From Chrysomallon squamiferum (taxonomy: Eukaryota; Mollusca; Gastropoda; Neomphalida; Peltospiridae), in assembly GCA_012295275.1 (NCBI GenBank), contig CM022675.1, forward strand, positions 3,566,291 through 3,630,290: DNA of 64,000 nucleotides, read 5' to 3'. The notes under the pieces are model-generated. The model made no database searches and was not told the DNA's origin. It saw nothing but the letters and a program-made list of their open reading frames with translations. Position 1 is the stretch's first letter. Every line of letters begins with the position of its first letter. Position numbers and translations under genes: made by a program. Below are positions 32,180 through 53,624 of this stretch, piece by piece.

Positions 32180-34499
32180 TAAGGAATGTGTATATAAACT
32201 GGAATCATTATAAATAAAGCATTACAAACAGAATTCGTTTAAAATGTGTTGATAAATATAAGATAAGATAATTATAAGTCATTCATCAAGCAACTTAGTG
32301 AACAGAAATGTCTAACTGTTTGTCCAGCATCTCTCAGTCCCCTAGTGCTGTATTTTAAATAGTTGTTGATGCTGATATAAAAATGAAAGTTGTCAGATAA
32401 ATTCAAAATAAAGTTTTTCAAACAGTATTTAGATTTTCATGTTAATATAATTACTATGTGTTATTTATCACATAAGCTGGTGAACAGAAATTAACAAATA
32501 TCAAGATCTTTCTTATTTTAAATGCCCAGTGATTCTAGAAAAAAAAGATAGTGTTGGAAATAAACTGCTACCAACTGTCTTTTTCTTTTTTTTATCTTTT
32601 CTGTTACTGTTAGGTATAAATTATTTCTGAAGTAACTGATTAACAGAAACGTCTCAAAAGTCATGTGATATTTTGGAGCTAAATTTTAAATGGTTTCTGA
32701 TAGTCTTATAAAACTGGAAGCTGTCAGAAATAAAGTTTTTCAAATAGTACTGTTTAGATTTTCTTGTTAAATATATTATGAATTATTTCTCACATAATTT
32801 TTTCAAGTGAACAGGAATGAACAAAAATGACTTTAGATCATATTTTAATACCATTTGAAAAAACAAATATTAATAAAAATTAACTGTTACAAACTGCATT
32901 CCTTAAATTTTATTGATATTGGTTATTTCTCAAGAAAACTAATAAAAATGAATCATTTGGTTACTTGCTGTCATATTTTAAACAATTATTGATACTCAGA
33001 CAATTTTTACTGTTTAGAGCTTCATGTTAAATAAATAATTTGTCAATTAATAACTTAAAATTCATGTAACATCTCTTGGTTAATGCTATATTTTAATGGT
33101 TGGTGCTCATAGAAAAATTTGTAAATTTTATTTCATTTCAAATGAATAACAACAACAACAACATCAGTAATAATAATAATAAAATATAGCAATAATAAAA
33201 ATAGTAATAAATAAAAATATAAAATAATAATAAGAATAATATTAATATTATCAACAACAACAATAATATTAAAATGAAAATTACCACAACTATTTAAATT
33301 ATGAAGCAGTTGTTATTTTTGAATGTCTATGATGAAAACAAAACAATTATTTCTCAGTGTTGAGAAACTATGTTGTAACTATGGCAAAATATTTTCTCTC
33401 ATGTAATCATTACATTGATGTTTGACAAACACTTGTGTATTTATTAATTTCACATTCACACTAAAACAGCATCAACTCAGTCTACACAGACTTTTTTGAG
33501 TAAGCTTAATAAAAATACTTTCCACTTCAACATAAACAAGAAAAGCAGGGAAATCATTGTTTGCTTTCATGTGTGGCATTAACAGTATTAGTATTTTAAA
33601 ATATTATTTAGTAAAGATTGAAAAAAGAATTATTTGACAAAACCTCGGACTAGGCAACCAACAATATTTATATTAATGTGATTAATAAATTTAGAAATAA
33701 AATGCAGTTTTAGTTTTATTTCTTTAAACATCATTCTAGGCAATAAATTACACACAGATTATCATTTAATTCAAATTTATACTTCCTGTATTGTTTGTAT
33801 AATTAACAAATGTGTACTGCTTGATATTTGATATTAGTCCAAAATTTAATAATTTAGTTAAACAGATTAACTGGCAGTACAGTAAATATTTTAAAATTTT
33901 AAAACTGTATTAATTACTTATTTATTTTAACACTGATCTTGGTTAATTTAGTTAACAGATATACCTTAATAAAAGAAAATCTAAAAAATAATGGTAATAA
34001 TCATAATCTGAAGAAAAAAAAGAAGACAAAGTTATGAGGGTTTTTTTGTTTTCATTTTCTGAACAGAAAGTCACAACAAAGGAGTCAACTAATGAAGCAC
34101 TTTTTCATCTTATTTACGAAAAAATTCAATGTTCATTGAAGAATTTACTGATTCAAAACTTCGCCACAGAATTAGCGAAGTGCCAACTGATAGTTCTTCA
34201 CTGAATACAAAACTCGTAACAGAATGAGTCATTTGTAACTTGCAGGCAAAAAATTGTAATTTTACATAACAAAACTTTTCAGTAAACAGAACTTACATAA
34301 AACATGTCAACAATCTCATTTTTGGTAATATTCATCTATGAGTATGTGAAAAAAAAAAAAAAAAAAATGTGCATGTCCAAATCATGTATATAAAATGCAG
34401 TAAATTAAAGAAAGAAAGAAATGCTGTATTTAACAACTTAACACATATTTTATACAAAAATCTTTTAAATGGCACTATACATATGCCTAGGACCATGTA

Positions 34500-34564
<65 letters not shown>

Positions 34565-34950
34565 ACTGCTATGTGATGGATTACGTTTTCTGTTAACAGC
34601 AAGGCATTTTTCTGATGTACCTTACCATAAACAGGAAAATTGAAACAGAAATCAAAATGTCTTAAATAAACATCTTCAACCAAAATGCATATTTTGCATA
34701 TATGCTTGTGCTTGTATGTTGTATTTATGTGTTTTTGTGTCTGTATGTATGAGTTTTTGTGTCTGTACGTACATTTGTATGTATGCTTCTGTGTGATATG
34801 TGTGTGAGTGCATGTGTATTTTTATATGTACATGATTGTGTAGAGATATACAAGTGCATGTGATGAATATATATATATATGAACAGAAGTTTTGAGAGTG
34901 TGTGTGTGTATGAATGTGCATGTATGTGTACATGTGTGCTGTAATACTGT
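32180..34950. other. No gene recognised; diverged repeats of about 320 bp and microsatellites
   Basis: Segments near 32354-32500, 32692-32830 and 32985-33070 share AATAAAGTTTTTCAAA, AGTACTGTTTAGATTTTC-like and TGAACAGAAAT-type motifs, suggesting an old tandem repeat of about 320 bp. AAT/AAC-rich sequence lies at 33145-33270, (CAGA)n/(CA)n at 34501-34563, and GT/TATG-rich sequence at 34690-34935. Confidence 0.5.
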
Positions 34951-34963
34951 AAATGTTACTCAC

Positions 34964-37900
34964 TGTCACCACAAGGTTGCATCATTGGTTGTGGTTCGTT
35001 CATGCTGAGTTCTATTCGGTTGGCAGAGTCTAAACATGAACGTGCCTGCACAATGCGTTTCTCTGACAACTGTTTCATGGGGACGGGCTTGGCCAACAGG
35101 TTTTGCTGGAGGGCGGCCAGTCCCATCTGAGCTGTGTTAATACCCGCCATTTGTAGTTCCTTCGAATCATCAGGACTCCCTGCAACACCAGACACAAAAT
35201 ATTTATTTATTTGTTACTGTTCTAACATCCAGTCAGTTTAAACTTTAGATATTAAAAAAACACTTTTGTTAGTTTCTAGTGTATCCTGGTCAAGGAGTTA
35301 CTCTTACCAAAGTTACATTCTTGAAAATAATGGATTCTTTCATGAAAGAATCCATTATTCATTGTTATCAAGATAAGGGGTTACTCTCACAAAAATGGTT
35401 ACTCTACCTAAATGAGGGGTTATCCTCTCTCATTGTTCTGTTAAAAGCAGAAAGGTCATATGAATGGACTGAAGTAATTATTTTAGCACATGCAAATTTA
35501 CTTTGTTTTGAAAAAATGTATTTTGTTATCGCCATTTACATACCTAAATCATAATCAGTGCGAAGGGAAATAATTCAAAAATACCACAAATAATTTTTAT
35601 ACCTGAAGACATTAGCAAGTTCTCTAACAAACAAATTTTATACTGCTCTACCGTTTTTACAAATCCCATAATTATTTTTTTTCTAACCTCTCCATTTTAT
35701 GAACATTTCTGTCTAGCAAAATAATGATCATCATCTATAGATTACTGATTGGTGTATTAAATCACGGACTACATTATACTTTGGATATTCAGGTATGCAA
35801 ACATTTATATTTCTGGTATCAAGCTGTATTTCAATATCACTCCCGTTTCCACAGATTATATGGTTGCAAAAATATGTCAGATGTGCTTAATTTAATATTG
35901 TAATCACAGAATATGGATACATATTTTTAATATCTATCAATCTGTGGTTCAGAATCGTTTTTTAATTGAAAACCTTTATCATTATATAGTCATAAATTTT
36001 TGTATTCTTCTGTTAGGATTATTAAAATAATGTATTAATGTTGTTCTTTGCTTTAAAATCTCGAAATAAAAAAAACACGACTGTATGACACTTTTCCATG
36101 CTAACACAAAAATCAGTATTATGACTTTATCACCATTTTGACTGTCTTTTGTCACAAATCAAAATGAAATCGCTGATCGCAGATAACAGAAATGAGGATG
36201 GACAGACAACAAGATGTGTTAACAAATGTTTACCAGGTAACCCGCAGTTGTAGTAGTCTTTCCGAACATCTGCAACGGTGGAATCAGCTGCTGCTATAGA
36301 CTCGTTGTTGTGACTGTTGTTTTTGTTGTTTATCAGTCGAAATATCAGCTTACTGCTGGATCTGTGTAAAAAAAAATATATTAAAATTGCTACAGTGTCT
36401 TTCTTAATTCTATTATTTACCTTTTAAAAAGGTCACTTATAAAATATAATTGCTGAAGTGCTATATTCTCAGTACATTATACAGTTAAAAAAAAAAAGAT
36501 ATAGGCCATTTATGAAGGGAATTAAGCTTACTGATGTCTGACCCTCTATAAATTTTATTTTATATAAAAACAAACTTTGTCATGAATTTTTTTTTTTTTT
36601 AACCACTACTATGGCTACTCTTACCAACTAGCAGAAAAGGATAATTACTGTACACCTTCCCACAGACAGGAGAGTATAATTTAATGTGAGGCTGTGGTTG
36701 GAAAGGGGAAAATAAACTCCATCCAGTTTACAAACAAATTTCTATTTTGTTATTAGTAGTCATTAGATGATTAGCTAGTTTTTTCATTTATAAGAAAAAA
36801 AAAACTATATATGTATATAATATTCACTTTGTATTTGCCTTCTCAGTTATTATTTTTTTATTAAGAAAGACAAACTTGATATACTTTTAGACCACTGACT
36901 TTGTTTTACGCTACTAATACTGATACAGAAATGATAATCATCTTTCAGTCAGAAAAAAAAAAAAAAATTCTACAGAATAGATCAGTCTAAGAAATGGTAA
37001 TATTTCATCATCATCATCACTACTGTTATCATTATAATTATTATTGTTATTATCAGTATTAATGTAATTTATAATAATTATCACTATCATTATCATTATT
37101 ATTATTAGTTTTATTATCATCATTATATTATTATATTATTATATCTTGTGTTATGTTCAAGTTACAACACACCTGCAGAATTCTGATGTATTGTTTGCGT
37201 TCCCAGCAGCTACAACATCTTTTTCTAACTGTGCACATTCTGCCAGGCATTCCAGGGCACCAACACCTACAACAACAACATCATTAATTTAAAACAAAGG
37301 TATTACAAAGTCATGGTAAATATTTAATGTAACTTTAAGTAACATTTTAAAAGTAGCATAATACCAGTATAGATGCTCATACAGTAACATCACTTAAATG
37401 TAAAAATTAAATAAATAAATAACAGTAATAATAATAATAAAGGTAAAGGGACATGAAGAAAAAATTTAAATGCATGTTAAATAGTTTCAGGCAATGTGAC
37501 ATTAAATAACAGAACAATTAATGAATAACATTAAATTACAATGTAGCACAATAAATATTATTAAATAACAATATAAATTAATAAATAACATTAAATAACT
37601 GTATAACTTAATAACATTGTGAAATTTATTAACATTAAAATAACACTGTAACTTAAAATTAATATTAAATAGAATATACCATAATAAATAACATCAAAAC
37701 ATTTAAAAATACTTAATATCTTTAAACTTAAAAGAAAATAAAAAAATGTTATAAAATCAAATTAACAAATAAGGCTTCATTATAAAACTTATCAATGAAT
37801 TACATCACAGGCAAGGGAAATAATCAAGTTTTCTGAATAAGTTATCTTATCTGTGAAATGTAAGAATAAACTGAAAACAATCAAAATTAAATACACACGA

Positions 37901-38334
37901 ACAACAAACTTTATTTGTAAAAAAATCCAGTATAAAGTAACAAATTTTGTGAATTTATTTTCTAGACTACATTTTTAAAAGGATCACAAAGAAAAAGAGT
38001 AGCTGAAATAAAAATGATTTAACTGGATTTCTTCTTTTATAGACAGTTCATGATACATCTAGCCAAATTAGCCAGTTTTCAACAAAAGTGATTCAAAATA
38101 TTTAATTTTATGTTTAGCCTGTGTCTGTATTTAACTTCTAACAAAAGACATCCTCCTTGTTGCCATTGCAAGGGTTACTTTTATCATCAGACATCAAGGG
38201 ATCTTTTACATGTATTCTTAAATAGTAGTTTGTGTTACTTTGTAAACAGTGTTATAAATGTTGTTTTAAAAAGTGTATTATTGTTACACACACACACACA
38301 CACCTACTGACATTAACACAAACATATGTTATAT

Positions 38335-38400
<66 letters not shown>

Positions 38401-38405
38401 GCATA

Positions 38406-38436
<31 letters not shown>

Positions 38437-39139
38437 ATTATATACATATATGTATATGCATATATATATATATATGTATATATGTATATGTATATGTGTA
38501 TGTATATGTATATGTATATGTATATAGTTATATGTATATGTATATAAATAGGTCAGTATTTATGATGTATATGTGTGTATATGTATACATATTTTACTGT
38601 TTATGAGAACAAAGTTTAAATTTGTTTAATTTGTGAGAAACTTGAAAAAGTGACTCAGTTTGTCTTAACAGTAATGTATTATTATGTCATATATGTAACC
38701 AACTTTATAATGTTCACACACACACACATATTTTAATTGAGAAACAGTTGGAAGAATTTAACATTACATAATAAATGAGTATAAATAAAGAAACTGATTT
38801 CAAAGTTAGTATATCAACTCTTAAAAAGTAGAATTTCCAATAATTACTGATTTTTGTCACCCAAAAAGTAATAATAGTCAGCATTTATATCCCATCTGAA
38901 TTCATCAATTTAATTTTTAAAAATAAACTTAATTTCAGTTATTTACCAAGTCAAAAAAAACCCACTATTAGCCTACTATAGCTTTTACAAGTATATTAAT
39001 CATTTTAGCAAATACTTTTTCATCATGACTATGTGAAATGAACATATGCCCACATGAATGAGTATCTGCAAAATATGGACTTGGGGGGAAAAGGGAAATA
39101 GTAGTGCATGTGGAAATGTCTGTTTTATATACTTGTGAA

Positions 39140-39181
<42 letters not shown>

Positions 39182-40001
39182 GCAATGTACAAAGTAAATT
39201 CAAATTCTGATTCTACAGATAAGAATTATCAAAACTGAAGTACAGATTTTTCTATTTATTTTCTACAATTCAAATAAAACATCTTTAAAAAATAATAATA
39301 ATAAATAAATAAATAATTTTAATAAACATGTAGTTATTTAATAACAAATGATATTACACAACTATCATGAACATTAAATAATAATTACAAAAATAATTAA
39401 AAATTGTCAAACTAATCATCTAATCTATTCTGTTTCAAGCTTTTATAACTATTTTAAAGTTTGTAATTTTAATTTTATATATTACGTAATTATTAACTTT
39501 TTCTCAGCTTAAAGGGCGACTTTTTGGCTAAGGTTACGTTATTTATAGATATATATATATATTTATTTATTTATCTGTCAAAATGAACCCAACAACCTAA
39601 AGGACATTGCCATTTTGGGCACGGATACAAATACCGAAATAGGCGCACGATTAAAAAAAAATAACGCGATGTGTTACATAAAGGGAACTGAGCACGAGGG
39701 TTCATCAATAACATTCGGTTAAATTGAAAAGTACCGTTTAATTTTGTAATAGCTAGTGATATTATGATGGTCTGTGTGGCTATTACAAAGATTATGTTCA
39801 ATTATATAACTGAACACAATGCGAATAGAGAATGCAAAATGGCCACTGTCCAAACTGAGGTACATTAGTCTTAGATAGGGGTACAGTTTTCGGCCGCTTA
39901 CCATAACTTTCATGTGCGGTGCGTTCCCAAAAGCCGGGAAGGCTTGACATCATAGATGTATCTATTGGGCCCTGGAAATCACAGAAGTTTCCGTCGGCCA
40001 T
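34964..40001 (-). CDS. Unrecognised gene, at least four exons
   Basis: Exons on the minus strand are 39902-40001 (ATG at 40001, [20 protein letters not shown]), 37173-37266, 36234-36361 and 34964-35179, with phases 1, 2, 1 and 1. Every junction keeps the frame. The protein is about 179 residues through exon 4 and is probably cytosolic or nuclear: there is no signal peptide or membrane span. Visible stretches include [40 protein letters not shown] and an Ala/Gln-rich helical part, [20 protein letters not shown]. The last exon has a strong donor (A/GTGAGT), so further exons are expected, but none was found before the bZIP gene. If the intron is retained, translation ends three codons later at TAA. 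I recognise no family. Confidence 0.65.
36611..36715 (+). mobile_element. Relic of mollusc-type interspersed repeat (SINE-like)
   Basis: The stretch from GGCTACTCTTACCAACTAGC through CACCTTCCCACAGACAGGAG to GGCTGTGGTTGG follows the order of a repeat I recall from mollusc genomes (GGCTACTCTTTCC, TAGCAGCAAGGGATC, CACAGACAGGATAG). It lies in intron 2 of the 34.9-40.0 kb gene. Confidence 0.5.
38145..38225 (+). mobile_element. Weak relic of the same interspersed repeat
   Basis: TGCAAGGGTTACTTTTATC and CATCAAGGGATCTTTTACAT resemble the AGCAAGGGATCTTTTATATG part of the family seen at 36611 and 42860. The match is short. Confidence 0.3.
38337..38560. repeat. (AT)n and (TATG)n microsatellite
   Basis: About 28 uninterrupted AT units are followed by TATATG/TATG variants in intron 1 of the unrecognised gene. 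Tyr/Ile/Met-rich reading frames here are artefacts. Confidence 0.95.
39141..39182. repeat. (ATT)n microsatellite
   Basis: A clean trinucleotide run in intron 1 of the unrecognised gene. Confidence 0.95.
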
Positions 40002-40349
40002 ATTTTGAAGGAAAACTTCGTTTTGTTTGGTTAAAAATATGGATAGAAACGAGTTGTTACGTCATGGCGCCTGACATAAGTCCGTGTGATGCCTGCGCAA
40101 TTGGTCGTTACCACTTTTATAGGGTGTAAAGGTTGTTGTTTATATGAAATAATAATCACCAGTATGCAACGTTTCCAATTATATATAATTTAATTATAAT
40201 AACTTTTTTCATATAGCACATAAAACTGTGATTAATAATTTGGTTTTATTTACAGTATGTTAGATAAACACCTGAAAGCGATCTGGACGATACCAGTATG
40301 AAAAAATAACCCTTTTAGCCATTGTGTAAGGTTAGTAGTGACCGCTTGA

Positions 40350-40361
40350 CCAATCACGTGA
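40350..40361. promoter_or_regulatory. CCAAT box and TCACGTGA E-box upstream of the 34.9-40.0 kb gene
   Basis: CCAAT (40350-40354) overlaps TCACGTGA (40354-40361). This lies about 350 bp upstream of the ATG at 40001, in a stretch with raised GC and CpG (39890-40420). CAGATGGCGC follows at about 40376. Spacing suggests a TATA-less promoter. Confidence 0.35.
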
Positions 40362-40692
40362 TTACATATCACCACAGATGGCGCTATTTCAAGCTGAAAC
40401 GTTGAAAATAAACAAGAAGGGGCTAGCTAATCAAATTCTTGACACTACCTCTTTAGAATTATTTATTACTTTTCAAAGTAATTAGTGGTGGGTATCCGGT
40501 AACGATATATAGGCCTATAGATTAATTGTTTCGTTTTACATGCGAATAAATTGGAGTTAAGTTACGCCGTTCATGTTATTATTATTTTGTTTTTTTTGGC
40601 GTCGTCGTCATCATCGTTGGCGTTGTTCTTATTATTTAGCTATATATAATGTTCTGGCTTCCTCTGTTATAGAATAGTGACATAGTGACGCA

Positions 40693-40695
<3 letters not shown>

Positions 40696-40757
<62 letters not shown>
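40696..40757. repeat. (CT)n microsatellite
   Basis: About 31 CT units at the start of the tandemly duplicated region. Confidence 0.95.
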
Positions 40758-40762
<5 letters not shown>

Positions 40763-40794
40763 ATATAAATATAATAAAGTAATTTTCAAAATTA

Positions 40795-42835
40795 ATCATC
40801 ACTAATTATTTCATTTAATAATAATAACAACAACAACATTGAAATTAGTTAAAGCATAGATAAATATTTCGTGTTATGTATACTTATAAGTATACTTATA
40901 AAATAAATAAAATAATACAGTAATAATAAAAGCAAATTAAATAAATATTTGATTGTAATAATTAAACCAACAGTAAATTCACTAATAATTATTCAAAATA
41001 AAAAAAGATATAAATAAGTAAATAAATTAACAAATAAAACTACACACAATACACACATTCATACATGCATGTGTACACACGTACATATTATACACACATA
41101 CATATACACGTACAAATTAAATCATATACTTACAGATATAAATCCTCTGATATAAACACACGTGCAGACGCGCACACATACACATGCAAACACATACGTA
41201 GATGATTATACACATTCAAACACATACACAAAACTATATATATATATATATATATATACACATAAAAAATATTCGTTCGAGTCTCGCCTGCGGCATCTGA
41301 CGGGTTTGTGAGGTCGTGATTGGACTTTGTCCTCCTGCGCCAGTGCGTTCCCGAATATTGTCTGTGTGCAGAGGCTGATATGAAGTACACAAGAATATTG
41401 AAATACTGAAAAAACAACATAAAACCCAGACAACTGCCTGTGCCAGGTTTTCCAAAAAAAAAAAAAAAAAATTAATCCTTGCAAAAATTACGAAAGACAA
41501 AGAACGGTGTGCTTCGTGGAAAGAGATAATTATCCTCGGTTATTGAGCAATCTTTTTTTTTTTTTTTTTTTTTTTTTTGATATATCGTTGTCCGCCTGCG
41601 GGAAAATATTCATATCATACATATATCTTCCCATATACAGACACATACATACAAACATATGCATATCAACACTAATGAATATTAATATTTACTTTTTTTT
41701 TTTTTTTTTCCCCTGGTTTTTTCGCTGTCTTTTAACATGGTTGTAGTTTGGATGTTTGTGAGTAAATTTATATAAAATGCATTTTTAATGTGTGTGTGAT
41801 CTCTGTTATTTTTTTTTCACAATTGTATTTCATACAAATATATTTTATTGGTTTTAAAAAAGTCACTGTTATTCTTCTTTTACGATGAGAAAATTAATAA
41901 TTTAAGATTATAAGAAAAAATTTTAATGTTAATAATAATAATAATAATAGATTTTATAAAAAAAAAGATTAATAAAAAAAATAATAATAATAATAACAAT
42001 AACAACAACACTAAAATTGAAATTAGTTAAATATTTCGTGTTATGTATAGTTATCAGTACACTTATAAAATAAATAAAATAATACAGTAATAATAAAAGC
42101 AAAATAAATAATAAATAAATATTTGATTGTAATAATTAAAAAATCCAACAGTAAACTAATAATTATTCAAAATAAAAAAAGTTATAAAATAAGTAAATAA
42201 ATTAACAAATAAACTACACATAATATACACATTCATTTGTACACACATAGACATATATATATATATATACATATAAACACATATATACACAGACATACAT
42301 ATGCACATAAACATACATATACACGTACAAATTAAATCATATACTTACAGATATAAATCCTCTGATATAAAGACACGTGCAGACGCGCACACACATACAT
42401 ACAACCACACGTAGATGATTATACACACTGAAACACATTCAAAAACATATATAAAACTATATATATATATACATACACATAAATATTCGTTCGAGTCTCG
42501 TCAGCGGCATCTGACGGGTTTGTGAGGTCGTGATTGGACTTTATCCTCCTGCGCCAGTGCGTTCCCGAATATTGTCTGTGTGCAGAGTTTGATATGAAGT
42601 ACATAAGAATATTCAAATACTAAAAAAAAAAAAAAAAAAAAACACACATACAGTTGCCAGTGTCAGGTTTTCCAACAAAAAAAAAAAAAAATGAAAAAAT
42701 TACGAAAGACAAAGAACGGTGTGCTTCGTGGAAAGAGATAATTACCCTCGGTTATTGAGCAACCTTTTTTTTTAATTTTAATTTTTTTTTTTTTTTATTT
42801 ATATCGTTGTCCGCCTAAGGGAAAATGTGCATACA
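40795..42835. repeat. Tandem duplication, two units about 1.2 kb apart
   Basis: About 0.8 kb at 40795-41600 recurs at about 41990-42830 in the same orientation. Shared landmarks are ATATTTCGTGTTATGTATA, ACAGTAATAATAAAAGC, TACAGATATAAATCCTCTGA, ATTCGTTCGAGTCTCG, CATCTGACGGGTTTGTGAGG, GTGCGTTCCCGAATATTGTC and AACGGTGTGCTTCGTGGAAA. The central 41270-41390 and 42480-42600 blocks are GC-rich and well conserved, while the flanking simple repeats have diverged. No frame looks protein-coding. Confidence 0.85.
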
Positions 42836-42859
42836 TACATTCCACAAGTTTATCTTGTC

Positions 42860-42955
42860 TGTTAGCAGTAATAATCTTTTATGTGAACCTTTTCACGGGC
42901 AGGAGAAAATATCATGGTTAATGATTAATTAATTCTGGAACACTGGTTGGAATTA
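42860..42955 (+). mobile_element. Relic of mollusc-type interspersed repeat (SINE-like)
   Basis: TTAGCAGTAATAATCTTTTA, TGAACCTTTTCACGGGCAGG, AAATATCATGG and AACACTGGTTGGAA follow the same order as the family at 36611-36715, including its CACTGG(C/T)TGGAA end. Confidence 0.5.
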
Positions 42956-43106
42956 AAAAAAGGATAATAGCCACTGAAAAGAACTGATCTTGCAAACCAT
43001 AAAACTCAAGTTTATATGTTTTTAATATTGATTCCTTCGTAAAAGAGTATTTTATATCATGACATATTTTAAAATTAAGAATAATTTTAGTATTGCTTTT
43101 TTTTTT

Positions 43107-43108
<2 letters not shown>

Positions 43109-43142
<34 letters not shown>
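43109..43142. repeat. (GA)n microsatellite
   Basis: A run of about 16 GA units. The stretch from here to 43870 is AT-rich with no firm exon. Confidence 0.9.
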
Positions 43143-43144
<2 letters not shown>

Positions 43145-43872
43145 AAACTAGAATTTTCAAATGAGAGAGAGAAACAAAACTAGAGTTTTATTTCATATTT
43201 TTTATTTATAAAAATATCTTTTACAGTGATTAACAATACAAATCACAGATATATTTTGGAATGCAAACAAATGGGAAACAAAACAAAACAGTAAATGTAG
43301 AAAAATAAAATTTGTAGTAACCTGATTTTTAAAACAAATGCTAAAACTTAAAACAAAACTTAAAGAAGAAAAAACAGCATAAAACTAGTTATTTTACTTG
43401 ATGTACAAAACTATTTTATAACAAAACTATTAAATACTTTGCTGCTAAACAAATCAATTAATATCAAGAAGATAAAACAAACTAAGAAAGTCAAAACAGA
43501 TCTCTAAACATAATTTTGACAAAGGCAAGAAGTATAAAAACAAATATTTAAAGTAAAATCTATAAAATTATTTATATACAACCATTTTCTGCAAACTAAG
43601 TATAATACTATTTACTCCATTCCATGTAATTCATTCGTAACTCCTCCCATCTATCCATCATCATGTCAGTGAATACTAAGCTCCCCCCCACAAACAACTA
43701 CTCGTTATATTAAATTAAATTAACACTACCCACATCTTCAGAATAATTCCATGACAATAAAAAATTGTCCCTCTTACAAAATAATATTTTTATCATAATG
43801 TCAATCAAAGGTCTGCTCCACCTACATACATTCCCAGAATTCCTCAGTGTTCAGCAGTGGTTTACACTTCCA

Positions 43873-51880
<8,008 letters not shown>

Positions 51881-51914
51881 GTTGTTACTGTGAACTTTGA
51901 CACGGAACAATATA

Positions 51915-51924
51915 GTCACGTGAC
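51915..51924. promoter_or_regulatory. GTCACGTGAC palindrome upstream of the repeat-exon gene
   Basis: A perfect 10-bp E-box palindrome (USF/TFEB-type core) lies 35 bp upstream of the ATG at 51880. No TATA box is evident. A similar TCACGTGA occurs in the 5' region of the neighbouring gene (40354-40361). Confidence 0.4.
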
Positions 51925-52054
51925 ATTTTTGTCCGTCATCTAGATACTTCATTAGTAAATGTATACTTTGCATACAAGTGTTAAGACAGTTTAAGGACAT
52001 TACGTTTGTAAATAGAAAATTGGCTAAAATATTTGATATAATTTGTTGTCAAAG

Positions 52055-52093
<39 letters not shown>

Positions 52094-52207
52094 TTTGGTT
52101 TCTACTGTGTACACATTTAACTCTCTTTTATGGAAAAGTAATGCATAATATGGATGTACAGTGAAAGTTATTTTGCGCAAAATTATGAATTGCTCGAAAG
52201 CTTTAAA

Positions 52208-52253
<46 letters not shown>

Positions 52254-52394
52254 TTACCGGTTCAAGCGTTATAATTAGCAATAATTTTAAGGGATATTTT
52301 TATATTTATCAGATTTTAAACTTTCTGAATTTCGATATGATTATTTGGGCCCATTAAATCTGCATTATAACAAAATAGCTTAAAAACTAATATT

Positions 52395-52751
52395 AATGGT
52401 GATTTATTTTTAGTTTTATTTAATATGTACTGCAATTCTGATTTTTTCTTTCTTTCTTTCTTTCTTTATTTTTTCCATTAGAATAGAAACAATGCATATT
52501 TTAAAATATTCATGCTAGGAAACTTTTTGCTGGGGTTTATATATATAAGCTAAAATTTAGGATTTCTTGTTTTTTGTTTTTGTTGTTGTTGTTGTTCTTC
52601 TTCTTCTTTATCTTTTCTTTCTTGTTTTTGTTGTTGTTGTTCTAATGGTGATTTATTTTTATTTTTTAATATTTAATATGTACTGTAATTGGTTTTTTTT
52701 TTTTTTTTTTTCTTTTTCCATTTAGAATAGAAACAATGCATATTTTAAAAT

Positions 52752-52760
<9 letters not shown>
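52395..52760. repeat. Direct duplication, two copies about 245 bp apart
   Basis: TAATGGTGATTTATTTTTA, TTAATATGTACTG and TTAGAATAGAAACAATGCAT occur at 52396-52510 and again at 52642-52755. They flank (CTTT)n, (GTT)n and (CTT)n stretches. The surrounding 51925-53600 holds no recognised gene. Confidence 0.7.
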
Positions 52761-52782
<22 letters not shown>

Positions 52783-53624
52783 TTATTATTATTACACGCC
52801 ATACTTTTAGATTCAAATTTCATATAGGTGTTCTTATTACTTAAATAACCTTATAAATAAAATCTTTGTTCCAGAATAACGAAAAATATTTTGCCTCTGA
52901 AACTGTCTTAAAAAAGAACGACAAATATGTGTTTATGCATATGGCATATGCTCTACTTACTAACAAGATATTGAAAATAGACCAAATGTTTCTGTCTATA
53001 TTGAGCAGTATAAATATTAATTTAATTTTATATTTATAGCATGCAGAAAGATATTAATTCATTGTGTCGTAACCTTTTCGGTAAATTAGTTTTACTTGTC
53101 AACGCAGACTGTACATAAATTGTGTAAATAAGGTGTTCTGATCAAATATACCAAACGATTATGCTCGCGATCAGTACAATCACGTGACCTCAAGTTTCAG
53201 TCAGACGACAAAGGGTTTCGCCAAAAGCAAACAAATGAGCTAAAAATAAAACATATTTTAAAACTGTATGGTTTGCTGTCATCGAACAAAAATAGATGTT
53301 ATTGTAAATTACGCAAAAAAGCATTAAAACAAATAAAAACAACGACATTTAATTATACAATATTTATTATGGAAGTATAATAATTGATAAAAAGATTGGT
53401 TTTCAGATTTGTCTGAAAAACACTAAGATCAACAAGAAAATATAACCTCAAAAATATTATTAACTTTAAACTAAAATTTAAATAGTATATATACATATAC
53501 ATACACACACACGCACACACACATACACACACACACACAAATACAGATGCATAATTAATTCTTATTTTAACACAAATCCATGCCATATTGTTATACATAT
53601 GGTAATTGTTAGTGTGAGAGTTCA

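Noticed and set aside
41280-42600. tRNA or tRNA-derived SINE at the GTTCGAGTC word in the duplicated unit
   Set aside because: No A box at the required distance and no tRNA-like stems.
43616-43690. Minus-strand stretch ending WEELRMNYMEWSK and a stop, resembling a C-terminal exon
   Set aside because: No acceptor with a pyrimidine tract precedes it, and its phase does not fit the phase 0 end of the exon at 44329-44439. Kept only as an outside possibility for the repeat-exon gene.
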